Origin: Bdellovibrionales bacterium
GTDB taxonomy: Bacteria > Bdellovibrionota > Bdellovibrionia > Bdellovibrionales > UBA1609
Direction: 5' to 3'
Length of the DNA stretch: 64,000 nt
Assembly: GCA_027459485.1 (NCBI GenBank)
Contig: DAIDIG010000009.1
Coordinates: 38,123 to 102,122 of the forward strand
This document shows positions 1 to 7,895 of the stretch, piece by piece. The translations under genes were made by a program, and so were the position numbers. Position 1 is the stretch's first letter; every line of letters starts with the position of its first letter. The notes below the pieces were generated by a model. It worked only from the letters and a program-made list of their open reading frames with translations. It was not told the origin of the DNA and made no database searches.

Positions 1-139
1 ATACAAGGAAATGTGACCACCTAAACATTATTTAAATATGCTACGCGCCGGAACTGAACTACGTCGCCGCTGCGCTCCTATATCGCTTGTAACTCCCAGT
101 ATGTATTGATAGCGTCAGTCGATACAAGTGAGGGGCTAT

Positions 140-574
140 ATGGGTGACTGGCGCGATGAGCTAAAGCAAAATTTGAAATCTCCAGAAGAAAAGGCGAGCG
201 AAGCCGAAGACAAGGATGCGCGGGAGGTTCAAAGAATTAAAGACACTATTGCTTCAGCTCATAAAGATATGGTGACAGCGCTAAACGAAGTACCTGATTT
301 GATCGCTAAGCAAAGAGCCATCAACATCCCCACCGTGATGGTTAGCGGAAATAAAGTAACGGTTTCTTCAAGTAATAAATCTCTGGGCGTTGATTTTGCA
401 CCCGACGGTATGAGTATCGTGATTTTTGAGGACGGCAAGCTTTCAGACGAAGTCATCTACAATCGGATGAAGAAATGCCTTGAATCGAAATCGAACAAAC
501 TTCAAGTCGAGAGTGCCGATGCGTTTATCGGCAAGAAGATAAACAGTTTGCTAAGCTCTAACAGTAGCGATTGA
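140..574 (+). CDS. Hypothetical protein, 144 aa
   Basis: No family is recognised. The N-terminal third is highly charged and probably helical (many Lys, Glu and Asp). The rest looks globular and ends in a Ser/Asn-rich tail. An in-frame GTG lies at 128, but the GAGGGG at 130-135 is a good ribosome site for the ATG at 140, so that start was chosen. The gene is soluble-looking, with no signal peptide or membrane segment. It is followed 4 nt later by the HEPN-like gene at 579, so the two are probably co-transcribed with the gene at 1217. The AT-rich composition of this trio differs from most of the window and suggests acquired DNA. Confidence 0.6.
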   Translation: MGDWRDELKQNLKSPEEKASEAEDKDAREVQRIKDTIASAHKDMVTALNEVPDLIAKQRAINIPTVMVSGNKVTVSSSNKSLGVDFAPDGMSIVIFEDGKLSDEVIYNRMKKCLESKSNKLQVESADAFIGKKINSLLSSNSSD

Positions 575-578
575 CCTA

Positions 579-1220
579 ATGGAAAAAGAAAGACAAACCG
601 AGATAAGATTAAAGTATCAGGAGACAATTAAATCGCTCGACGATCTTCTGATTTCAGTTTTGAAACATGTTGATACACTCAAAAATTCGGACGCAGTCAA
701 GTTTGGAAAGTATGGTATTGGTAGGCGTATAAACCGTATTCGCCAATGCCATAGGCGTTTCTATGCTACCTTTCAAAAAGAGTGTGAACAAATTGAGGTA
801 TCGGACGACGAACGTTTTGAGCAAACTGCGATGCTAAATCTTTGCCTTATCGACATTGCGGGAGGACTCGATAACCTCGCTCGAATGATTTTGCTGGAAA
901 AGAAGGTATCGCTGCCAAATCTAAAAATTTCCCTGTCGAAAGATGAGACGTTGGATCACATGCCGAAAAAACTTGTCCAGAAAATAAATATATACACTGA
1001 CTGGCTAGATTACCTCAAAGAGTTCCGAGATCCTTTGGCTCACAGAATTTCACCATACGTCCTGCCATACGTCGTGTACACCGATGGTCGCAAAAGCTAC
1101 GAATCTTTCTACACCCATGACTTCGAGGAGACGGGTTTAGTGCATTTTCATCCCCAGATGATAGTGGACGGAATGACCTTTCATGAACTCATCAAGGCTG
1201 GCATAGAAGGTACAGCGTGA
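579..1220 (+). CDS. HEPN-like protein, 213 aa
   Basis: The protein is predicted to be all-helical and cytoplasmic, with no signal peptide. A helix around residues 85-107 carries a 'GGLDNLARMILLEK' stretch. It is followed by Arg150-Asp-Pro-Leu-Ala-His155, which fits the Rx4H motif that forms the RNase active site in HEPN-fold proteins. HEPN proteins are common in toxin-antitoxin and phage-defence modules. The assignment here rests on the motif and helical context only. The start ATG is 4 nt after the upstream stop, and the stop overlaps the GTG start of the ParB-like gene by four bases, so translation of these two genes is likely coupled. RNase activity is inference. Confidence 0.5.
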   Translation: MEKERQTEIRLKYQETIKSLDDLLISVLKHVDTLKNSDAVKFGKYGIGRRINRIRQCHRRFYATFQKECEQIEVSDDERFEQTAMLNLCLIDIAGGLDNLARMILLEKKVSLPNLKISLSKDETLDHMPKKLVQKINIYTDWLDYLKEFRDPLAHRISPYVLPYVVYTDGRKSYESFYTHDFEETGLVHFHPQMIVDGMTFHELIKAGIEGTA

Positions 1221-1603
1221 AATTTTATCGACCGATTGAATTTGAGATTCCTGACGAATGGTGGATCAAATCCGGCATGTCGAACTTCAAACCAACCACA
1301 AGTTCTTATACCCCAACGACCAGCTCTCGGTGGCCGACCACGATCGCTCGCATCTCAGATATTCAACCTGTACGGCGCGCCTGTGGTTTTGGTGGATTTA
1401 AATTGGACAAAATGATGCCGGTGCTTGAAGCGCTTGTGAATGGCATACCAATACCACGGATTGAAGTTCACGAGTTGCCTGGGACTAATGATTTTCGGTA
1501 CGGAATGCGGAATGGCTTTCATAGATTTCACGCCTCCGCCGCCGCTGGTTTTGAATACATTCCAATAGAAATCTTACCGTATTTTGACATCAGAAAAGGA
1601 TAG
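1217..1603 (+). CDS. ParB/sulfiredoxin-fold-like protein, 128 aa
   Basis: The C-terminal half (residues about 70-125) contains 'IPIPRIEVHELP' followed by 'NGFHRFHASAAAGFEYIPIE'. This closely resembles the ParB-like nuclease core, where a G-x-H/N-R-(F/Y)-x-A box is followed by the strand after 'G(F/Y)xxIPV'. The N-terminal segment is Thr/Ser/Pro-rich and looks like a linker. The GTG start overlaps the previous stop (GTGA). ParB-fold proteins act as CTPases, nucleases or adaptors. Which applies here cannot be seen. The pairing with an HEPN-like protein suggests a small accessory or defence module, which is inference. Confidence 0.5.
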   Translation: MKFYRPIEFEIPDEWWIKSGMSNFKPTTSSYTPTTSSRWPTTIARISDIQPVRRACGFGGFKLDKMMPVLEALVNGIPIPRIEVHELPGTNDFRYGMRNGFHRFHASAAAGFEYIPIEILPYFDIRKG

Positions 1604-1613
1604 TTAGCCACGA

Positions 1614-1660
1614 TGGTGAACAATGGTGAGCTTGTTCGCTGCACAATTGGCTGTTCACCA
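1614..1660. repeat. Inverted repeat downstream of the ParB-like gene
   Basis: TGGTGAACA (1614-1622) is matched by its reverse complement TGTTCACCA (1652-1660), with 29 nt between the arms. No T-tract follows, so it is not a typical intrinsic terminator. It marks the right edge of the accessory trio. Its function is unknown. Confidence 0.35.
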
Positions 1661-1788
1661 ACGACGTTCATGCCACTTGCAAGTTAGCAATAATACTGAC
1701 ATTGTAATTTGGATTTTGTTGAAACCATGTTCGATATTCCGATGCTAAGGTCCACCATTTGTGGTAGACAACAACTCGTTTATCAAAG

Positions 1789-2040
1789 ATGTCCCACAGA
1801 TGGCACTTGGAATGGCGGCTTTTTGCCAATGGCACAACAACCGGCTACAATTACACAAGTCCTCACCAAATTTTTTCCGGTTGGGTTCAATCAGTTTCAG
1901 CGGCACCATACGTATTCGCCGACGCCTGCGCCATCGTCTCTGGCAATCTAGAATGTTGGGGCAGCAACGCGAGCGGGCAGCTAGGTACCGACATGTGGAA
2001 CGATTCGTATACCGCCGTTTACACCCAATCGCTTGAATAA
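1789..2040 (+). pseudogene. RCC1-repeat protein remnant
   Basis: The reading frame ending at 2040 contains 'ACAIVSGNLECWGSNASGQLG', the hallmark of a bacterial RCC1 (chromosome-condensation regulator-like) beta-propeller blade. Only about one blade remains. Sequence upstream shows no matching repeats in the same frame, no signal peptide and no ribosome site. RCC1 proteins have several blades of about 50 residues, so this is read as the 3' end of a decayed gene rather than a functional 83-residue protein. Alternative: a very short propeller fragment of unknown use. Confidence 0.4.
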
Positions 2041-2095
2041 TAAGCACAAAAAACCGATCACTGGATTATTGCCCGCTTTCGAAAATTTAATTTAT

Positions 2096-3598
2096 TTACA
2101 TCTGATTCGTCGAAAGCCAATTCCCGTTGCTTGTATACTTCGAAATAAAATAATCTTGGGTGCCTTGCGATGAACCTGAACATGACGACGAAACTCCGTT
2201 GCACGATGCAAGATTGGCCGTTGTATCGCCAGCCAGATAGAGATTTGATGAATTAACGAATATTTGACCGCCTAAAGCCATGAGGCCGGTTTCTCCCAAC
2301 TGCTTTGTCCAATCCCAAGTCCCGTCAGTTGCGTACTTTGAAATGAAGTAATCATAAACTCCTTGAGAACTACCGGAGCACGAGGCTGAAACTCCGTTGC
2401 ATGAAACGAGATTAGCCGTAGTGTAACCCGTTACGTACACATCTGAAGACGCATCAACGGCTGTTCCAATTGCCGTGGTGGAGGTACCTGATTCGCCCAG
2501 TTGCTTTGTCCAGCCCCACGTGCCGCCGCTCGAATATTTTGAAACGAAATAGTCCCAGCTGCCTTGGGCGCTGCCCGCGCATGATGATGAAACTCCGTTG
2601 CACGATGCAAGATTGCCGGTCGAACGACCGGTCAAGTAGATATTCGAAGATGGATCAACAGAAACACTCTGCCCTTCTGTTGATTGACCGGCTTCACCCA
2701 GTTGCTTTGTCCAAACCCACGCACCGTTACTTGCGTATTTTGAAATATAATAATCTTCGGTACCCTGAGCGCCACCTGAACACGATGACGAAACTCCGTT
2801 GCACGATGCGAGATTGGCCGTTGTCGCACCCATGATGTAAGCATTCCCCGAAGAATCGACTGCGCCACTATAGCCGCCAGTCATCTTGCTTGTTTCACCC
2901 AATTGTTCGGTCCACTGCCACGTTCCATCGCTTGTATATTTTGAAATAAAATAATCTTCGCTGCCTTGGGAATTACCAGAACACAACGACGAAACTCCGT
3001 TGCACGAAACGAGATTCTTGTCAGTGGTGCCGAAAATATAAATATTTGAAGATGAATCAAGGGCCATGGAGCTGACGTTTGCGCCGCCACCAGCTAATTG
3101 CTGAGACCAAACCAAATTGCCATTGGGTGAGTATTTAGAAATAAAATATTCGCCACTTACGTTGGTCGAAATGATGCTGCTACTGCTCGCTCCCGCCACA
3201 TAAATATTTGACGACTTGTCGACAGCAATAGCGTAAAGACCGCTTATCGTTCCGGCTCGGCCCAATTGTTGCGTCCAAACGCGAGTTCCGCTGCCCGTGT
3301 ATTTCGTAATAAAATAATCGGTAGTACCTTGGGAACCACTTGGGCACGACGATGCGCTACCGTAGCAAGGTAAGAAATTGGCCGTCGTCTGCCCTGCTAC
3401 ATAAACATTATTTGAAGAATCAGCCACGAGTCCGAACACATAAGTCGTTGTATTATTGAGGGTCGCAAATGTTGAAGTTCCAGAAGGCGTCAGACCGCCG
3501 GAATTCCCCGACATCTTGCTGCATCCGCAAAGAAAGCCGCCAAGAAACAAAATTTTCGCACTCAAGATAAATGCATTTCGGAATGTTTTGAATTTCAT
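2096..3598 (-). CDS. SBBP-repeat beta-propeller lipoprotein, 500 aa
   Basis: Secreted repeat lipoprotein. The start ATG at 3598 was chosen over an upstream in-frame ATG because it is preceded by GCGGGG and begins a proper lipoprotein signal (MKFKTFRNAF, then the lipobox LCGC). After a Ser/Gly/Thr linker there are about seven blades of roughly 67 residues. Each has 'NxYxxG', a Cys pair as in 'SCNGVSSSC', 'DYFISKY' and 'W.W.KQLGE'. This is the SBBP (seven-bladed beta-propeller) repeat pattern. The two cysteines per blade probably form a disulfide outside the cytoplasm. Likely role: surface or periplasmic binding. The ligand is unknown. No neighbour suggests a pathway. Confidence 0.8.
   Translation of the reverse strand: MKFKTFRNAFILSAKILFLGGFLCGCSKMSGNSGGLTPSGTSTFATLNNTTTYVFGLVADSSNNVYVAGQTTANFLPCYGSASSCPSGSQGTTDYFITKYTGSGTRVWTQQLGRAGTISGLYAIAVDKSSNIYVAGASSSSIISTNVSGEYFISKYSPNGNLVWSQQLAGGGANVSSMALDSSSNIYIFGTTDKNLVSCNGVSSLCSGNSQGSEDYFISKYTSDGTWQWTEQLGETSKMTGGYSGAVDSSGNAYIMGATTANLASCNGVSSSCSGGAQGTEDYYISKYASNGAWVWTKQLGEAGQSTEGQSVSVDPSSNIYLTGRSTGNLASCNGVSSSCAGSAQGSWDYFVSKYSSGGTWGWTKQLGESGTSTTAIGTAVDASSDVYVTGYTTANLVSCNGVSASCSGSSQGVYDYFISKYATDGTWDWTKQLGETGLMALGGQIFVNSSNLYLAGDTTANLASCNGVSSSCSGSSQGTQDYFISKYTSNGNWLSTNQM
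2190..3004. repeat. Tandem coding repeats within the SBBP gene
   Basis: The block GAAACTCCGTTGCA recurs at 2190, 2388, 2589, 2790 and 2991, so the spacing is 198, 201, 201 and 201 nt. It encodes the Cys-Asn-Gly-Val segment of each blade. High nucleotide identity between units points to recent internal duplication or gene conversion and makes the locus prone to copy-number change. Confidence 0.85.
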
Positions 3599-3782
3599 GT
3601 GAATAACCCCGCTTGGGTGAGATGAGACCACGGCAGTTGGCAACCGTCAATAGATCCTAGGCGAACCGTGCGAATTCTCGGATACTCGCAAACGTCCCGT
3701 TTTCATATAATTATTTTCGGCAAAATTTAAAAATATATAAGTGCTGATGATCACGGTAAATGAATGTCGGGGGCGCCAACTG

Positions 3783-4487
3783 TTAAAAAATTCGAGCGGA
3801 TAAGACCGCACCGTATTGAAGCCCCCACCCATCCGCGGTGACTCCGATCATTTTACCTTGAAAATCGAATAGACCGACTTCCGGCATTGCCGAAACGCTG
3901 TCTGTTAGAGTGAATCTCGCTCCGACACTCCCGCCGAAGGACTGAACATTGTTATCATTTGATCCGCCAGGTCCGGATGCGATGAGCGTGTCGACATAGC
4001 GGGCATTCAAATTAAGATCGAAATTTTTCGAGATCGAATGTGTCACCACGAGGTCGGCCCCTGGAGCCCATGCATCCTTCGTGTCGCCGGAAATTAAAAG
4101 GTTTGCGTAGCCGACTCCGCCAATGAGCCCCATCTGCCAAGACGATTTGGTCGGCAAGAGGCGTAGTTTAAAATCCACTTCTGACCCAAGCGATGGACCA
4201 ACGCTCGCATACGGCAACGGTACCGTGCAAAGTCGGTATCCGACGTCAAGCCCATCTGTTAACCCGTACCGAATCCCAGCGTGCGCCAGAAAAGGCGTGA
4301 AGCTTGCTTTCGGCGGGTTACCGACACTCGTGTATTGGCCGCCCGTCCCCCCGATAAAGCCGATGCCTTTTGGCGGCAGTGTCGAAGCCGTCTGAAAATT
4401 CAAGAGCCAAAATGCTTGGGCGCGCGGAATAAATACGCAAATCGTCAGCGATATAAACAAAATATAGTTAAATAAACCGATTTTCAT
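3783..4487 (-). CDS. Outer-membrane beta-barrel protein, 234 aa
   Basis: It begins with a Sec signal peptide (hydrophobic stretch, then 'RAQA' with cleavage before FWLLN). It continues with alternating polar/hydrophobic strands rich in Gly, Tyr and Asn, and ends in Ile-Phe, the terminal aromatic typical of BAM-assembled outer-membrane barrels. About eight to ten strands would fit. It resembles the loosely related 'outer membrane beta-barrel' proteins, but no specific family is recognised. The gene is monocistronic as far as can be seen. An 18-nt palindrome lies about 100 nt upstream. Confidence 0.6.
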   Translation of the reverse strand: MKIGLFNYILFISLTICVFIPRAQAFWLLNFQTASTLPPKGIGFIGGTGGQYTSVGNPPKASFTPFLAHAGIRYGLTDGLDVGYRLCTVPLPYASVGPSLGSEVDFKLRLLPTKSSWQMGLIGGVGYANLLISGDTKDAWAPGADLVVTHSISKNFDLNLNARYVDTLIASGPGGSNDNNVQSFGGSVGARFTLTDSVSAMPEVGLFDFQGKMIGVTADGWGLQYGAVLSARIF

Positions 4488-4585
4488 ATTTGCCTAGTTT
4501 GGGTTCCCCCGCCTGCCGTTGGCAAGGCAAGTTCGGTGCAGCATAACTCCAAATGCCTTACAAGGACACCGAAATGATCGGCCAA

Positions 4586-4603
4586 TTGCCTTGTACAAAG
4601 CAA
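4586..4603. promoter_or_regulatory. Near-perfect 18-nt palindrome, possible operator
   Basis: TTGCCTTGTACAAAGCAA matches its own reverse complement at 16 of 18 positions. It lies in the 252-nt gap between the divergent barrel gene (start 4487) and the secreted protein gene (start 4740), so it could be a regulator site for either. The rest of this gap shows no gene I can support. Confidence 0.3.
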
Positions 4604-4739
4604 CTTTGGCGCCATTGTTCGATTGCTTGGGTATTTCGTGCCCAAGTGGTTTAGTCGGGGCTGCGCGAATTCGTGGCGGAGTTAAGACGCTGGCACGCCG
4701 GTTGCTATGGCTACGCTCAGAGTATGCAGGAGTCGCTAT

Positions 4740-5144
4740 ATGAAATTCTGGATGACCGTAATCGGCACGGCAATTATATCAATTACATCGATCGCTCATA
4801 GTCAAACGACCATCCAGCCGAAGGGCTATGGTAGCGTTACAGGACTTGTCCTATTTGCAGGGTACCCGAAACAGGGGATCGACTTTCAAATTTATTCGAT
4901 TCGCTCAGGTGTTCGTTCTGCTGTCGCCGTCACAAACGCCAATGGCGTTTTGCATTTTAATAAAATTCCGGCGGGGAGCTACTTAATGTACTTTTGGCTT
5001 CGCAGTAGGCCAAGTTACTACCTGTCGACCTACATTACCGTGAAAAATAACGCCGTAACGGTGCTCCCAACGATTAATATCGCGAGTGACTTCAGCGTCT
5101 TTACAACCATAGGTGACCCAAAACCGTTTTTCGATTTCAACTGA
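4740..5144 (+). CDS. Secreted carboxypeptidase-regulatory-like (Cna-B-type) domain protein, 134 aa
   Basis: The start at 4740 is supported by AGGAG at 4729-4733. The signal peptide is 'MKFWMTVIGTAIISITSIAHS', with cleavage near Gln. The mature part has 'GSVTGLVLF.G.P..GIDFQIYS' then 'VTNANGVLHFNKIPAGSYLMYFW'. This is the classic beta-sandwich pattern of carboxypeptidase-regulatory or Cna-B domains (G-x-V-x-G at the start, 'T..dG.f.f..lpaG.Y' later). A single domain fills the protein. Such domains are usually binding or structural modules. No enzymatic site is visible. Confidence 0.6.
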   Translation: MKFWMTVIGTAIISITSIAHSQTTIQPKGYGSVTGLVLFAGYPKQGIDFQIYSIRSGVRSAVAVTNANGVLHFNKIPAGSYLMYFWLRSRPSYYLSTYITVKNNAVTVLPTINIASDFSVFTTIGDPKPFFDFN

Positions 5145-5259
5145 GTCCGTAGTATTCTGAACGTGAAGGCAGGCGCACAAAATGCAAAGTGGCTCAAATC
5201 GAGACGGCCCTGGTCTATAGTCCGGCCTGTAAAATGCCGATAAGTAGCAAGGTGGAACA

Positions 5260-6486
5260 ATGAAAGCCTTTGCGAAAGTATGCGGCTTCAGTCTCATTGA
5301 ATTGTTGGTCACTCTCGCCGTGATGTCGATCGGTATGGTGGTCATGGCCGGCTACATGTCTTACGTGACGAATCAACAGCGGATACTCATGCAAAATGCC
5401 GAGGCCATAAGTGTCGATAACAATTTGACGAACCTTATGGTGACGGGCAGTCAGCACTGTTCAGGAAATATCAAGTTAGCCAAGATTAGTTTTAAATCCG
5501 GTTCTCCTCCGAAAACACCGATTAATCTAGCCTGCCAGCCTCCGCCTCTCGGCCCCGGCGGGTGCCCGTTGCAAGATCTTTTTTATTTCGATTCAAAGGG
5601 CAAAGTACTCGCGCCCGACATAATCACGGGGCCGCAGACCGATGGCAGTGGCCTTAACATCAGTACCATTCAGCTTGAGAATGTTTTGGGTCCTCCCGGT
5701 GGGCCCTACTCAGCCGATGTTGTCATTAGCTATGGTGGTACATCCCCGCCGGGTGCGTTTAAGGTCAGAGGCGTTTCGTTCGGCGCTTCGACGTCCGGCG
5801 GCTCCGACCTGTTGGATTCATGTCTGCAAGCGCAGAGCACCTGTGCGACGGGATTTACGCTGGTGAGCGGTACCGGCACGTCACCAGGAGAATCGCTCTG
5901 TATCAGCACCAAGGCGCAGGGGCCGGCCACATTCGGAGCAGGTATCGCAGCTTGTGCATCCGGCGGCACCATGTCACACCTTTGTAGCCCTGCTGAATGG
6001 GAAGAAGCATGCAATTGGGATCCAGGCCCCGGCAGTACTTTCGCGATCGGCACTCAGACAAACTCGAGTACCTGCTTTTGCACGACTAAAACAAAACCTT
6101 GTGGGGGTGCTGGCGGTGGAGGTGGTAAATTCGGGGGCGGCTTCGGTGGTGGAACTTGCACAGTTACGACCTGTGTGGATAGCTCCGGCGCAACATGCAC
6201 TCCCACTTATTCGAAGGTGGTGACATCGGCCAATGACGGCGGACCGATACTTCATTTAGGTGAAGAGGTGAGCGGATCCGGCGACGGCAACAGTGGCACA
6301 AGTGAGTTCGTCGATGAATTGGTCGAGGTATATGACGGCAGCAATTGGAAAGCTGGCCCGGTACTGATCGGCGGCAACGCTGTAGACACGAGCCAAAAGC
6401 ACGCGTGTGACTCATTTAAAGACTGGTGGAACGATACCAATGTCAACGGCGGTTCGTTTGGCTACCGCTGCTGCTATCGCCCGTGA
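5260..6486 (+). CDS. Type IV prepilin-like protein with large C-terminal domain, 408 aa
   Basis: AAGGTGG precedes the ATG. The N-terminus has the class III prepilin signal: a short basic leader, Gly-Phe cleavage site, then 'FSLIELLVTLAVMSIGM' with the Glu at +5. It is therefore a substrate for prepilin peptidase and part of a type IV pilus or type II secretion pseudopilus. At 408 residues it is far longer than a major pilin. The C-terminal half is Cys- and Gly-rich, contains 'LCSPAEWEEAC' and ends in 'FGYRCCYRP'. These resemble the formylglycine-generating-enzyme/C-lectin-like fold, which suggests a tip adhesin or minor pilin. No pilus assembly genes are adjacent. The 3' end overlaps the convergent TauE gene by 13 nt. 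Confidence 0.75.
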   Translation: MKAFAKVCGFSLIELLVTLAVMSIGMVVMAGYMSYVTNQQRILMQNAEAISVDNNLTNLMVTGSQHCSGNIKLAKISFKSGSPPKTPINLACQPPPLGPGGCPLQDLFYFDSKGKVLAPDIITGPQTDGSGLNISTIQLENVLGPPGGPYSADVVISYGGTSPPGAFKVRGVSFGASTSGGSDLLDSCLQAQSTCATGFTLVSGTGTSPGESLCISTKAQGPATFGAGIAACASGGTMSHLCSPAEWEEACNWDPGPGSTFAIGTQTNSSTCFCTTKTKPCGGAGGGGGKFGGGFGGGTCTVTTCVDSSGATCTPTYSKVVTSANDGGPILHLGEEVSGSGDGNSGTSEFVDELVEVYDGSNWKAGPVLIGGNAVDTSQKHACDSFKDWWNDTNVNGGSFGYRCCYRP

Positions 6487-7205
6487 ACGAGCGACTGAAT
6501 CAGTAGCGCGAGACCGATCAGAGCAAGACCGATATTGAGAAAACGAGTAAAAGCACGATAATTCAGGCGTGTGTGAATAAACTGGCCCGTGACGATGCCA
6601 AAGGCAATGGCCGGCAATGACCATAACGTGAGATGAAGCATGGAGGGCGTCAAAAGATGCGCGACGCCGTAACCGATCACTCCCATGAGACTCGCCGGCA
6701 AAAAATAACTTTGCAGTGTCGCTCTGAATTCACGTGGGTCCCAACCTCTGAGCGAGCCGTAAATCGCGAGCGGCGGGCCGTTCATACCGTATGCGCCGCC
6801 GAAGACTCCCGCAAAAAAACCGAAAAACCAGGCGAAGCGATCGTCGCGTAGAGATCGTGTTTTTCGAGCGGTGAGAAAAAATAGTGAGTACGCTAAGATG
6901 ATAAACCCCAACAGACCCTTCACAATCGACTCCGGCGCAAACTTTAAAAGAAGAAGACCGAGCGGGATGCCGAATAATGTCGAAACGATCAGTCGCTTCG
7001 CACTTTTGAACTGAATATGGCGCCAGTCTCTGCAAACGATGAAACTTGATACGAGAATCGACGCGACAACGGCGATTGGGGCCGCTATGCGGACGGGGAT
7101 GATAAGCGACAAAATCGGCACGGCGATGAGCGCTTCACCGAACCCAAGCGCCGAGCGCACGGCGGTGGCGACAAACATAACTGCAATAATTTGCAATACG
7201 ATCAT
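6474..7205 (-). CDS. TauE/SafE-family membrane exporter, 243 aa
   Basis: Inner-membrane permease of the TauE/SafE (DUF81) family, which moves sulfite, sulfoacetate or other organosulfur anions. About seven to eight hydrophobic segments are visible. Typical family features are 'ALGFGEALIAVPIL' at the N-terminus and 'GFFAGVFGGAYGMNGPPLAIY' in the middle, the two pseudo-repeat halves. An upstream in-frame start would add 34 polar residues. The ATG at 7205, with AGGTGG upstream, gives the normal N-terminus. No sulfur genes are adjacent, so the substrate is unknown. Confidence 0.85.
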   Translation of the reverse strand: MIVLQIIAVMFVATAVRSALGFGEALIAVPILSLIIPVRIAAPIAVVASILVSSFIVCRDWRHIQFKSAKRLIVSTLFGIPLGLLLLKFAPESIVKGLLGFIILAYSLFFLTARKTRSLRDDRFAWFFGFFAGVFGGAYGMNGPPLAIYGSLRGWDPREFRATLQSYFLPASLMGVIGYGVAHLLTPSMLHLTLWSLPAIAFGIVTGQFIHTRLNYRAFTRFLNIGLALIGLALLIQSLVHGR

Positions 7206-7364
7206 TTGGGCCCACCTATAAGGTTGCTTCAACCAATGTCGTGTGCGCAAACGCGCTTGCAATAAATTATAACCAGCGGCCAGGATCAAAGGCATCGAGA
7301 ATGACAAAAATAAAATAATTGCCCGAGTTGCATATTTGAAAGCGCACCTGTAGGATTGGGCCCA

Positions 7365-7745
7365 GTGAAACTTCTCAAGATGAGCATCAAAGCAAAATTC
7401 AGGTTGAGCACGAGCGCAGTGGTTTTACTGATTCTTTTAACCCGAATCTTTGCGGCTTCGCTTTCAAATCAGAATATAAAATCGGCATCGACGTTGCGTG
7501 GTCCGCAACTTGCGCAAGCCGCCGATTTTGCAAATCCCATTGGGCCAGTGAGTATGCCGCAAGCGGTTCATTTTCATAAGACGTCTTCGCGGCATTCGGG
7601 TAGCCGCTCGATCCGGCACTTCGTCGGTCTAATACTGGCGGCCAAATTCACCCCTCGATTTATTCATCGGTTTTCACCGGCGGGAGCCTTCATGTATCCA
7701 CCCGGGCCCGACCTGGATGCTGTACCAAAGCCCCCGAACTGCTGA
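7365..7745 (+). CDS. Small secreted protein of unknown function upstream of RND operon, 126 aa
   Basis: The GTG start at 7365 is preceded by AGGA at 7352-7355. The alternative TTG at 7356 lies too close to that site. The N-terminus is basic and followed by a strong hydrophobic segment 'SAVVLLILLTRIFAAS', a probable signal peptide or anchor. The rest is small, basic and rich in His, Pro and Phe, with no recognised domain, and ends in a Cys. It precedes the efflux operon in the same direction with a 150-nt gap, so it may be part of that locus. Whether it is translated is not certain. Confidence 0.4.
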   Translation: MKLLKMSIKAKFRLSTSAVVLLILLTRIFAASLSNQNIKSASTLRGPQLAQAADFANPIGPVSMPQAVHFHKTSSRHSGSRSIRHFVGLILAAKFTPRFIHRFSPAGAFMYPPGPDLDAVPKPPNC

Positions 7746-7895
7746 GATAAAGGCGGGACTCAAGGCCAAGTCATGACGAAACTGTAGTGAAAAACTGGTT
7801 TCGAATTGACTGGTGACCAATGTAAAATACGCGTATGGAATAACTCGTCGATCGAATGAAAGGTATTGCTCGCAAAGAAGGCCCAACACTCCAAT

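Noticed and set aside
1709..1951. 80-codon plus-strand frame overlapping the RCC1 remnant
   Set aside because: Not in the RCC1 frame and without recognisable sequence. The remnant frame explains the region better.
2190..3004. Five similar blocks at about 200-nt spacing, which could look like a repeat array
   Set aside because: They are coding repeats of a beta-propeller protein with long conserved intervals. Unit length and spacing do not fit CRISPR.
4519..4743. 74-codon plus-strand frame before the secreted Cna-B-like gene
   Set aside because: Lacks a ribosome site and contains the 18-nt palindrome. The next gene has a better start inside its end.
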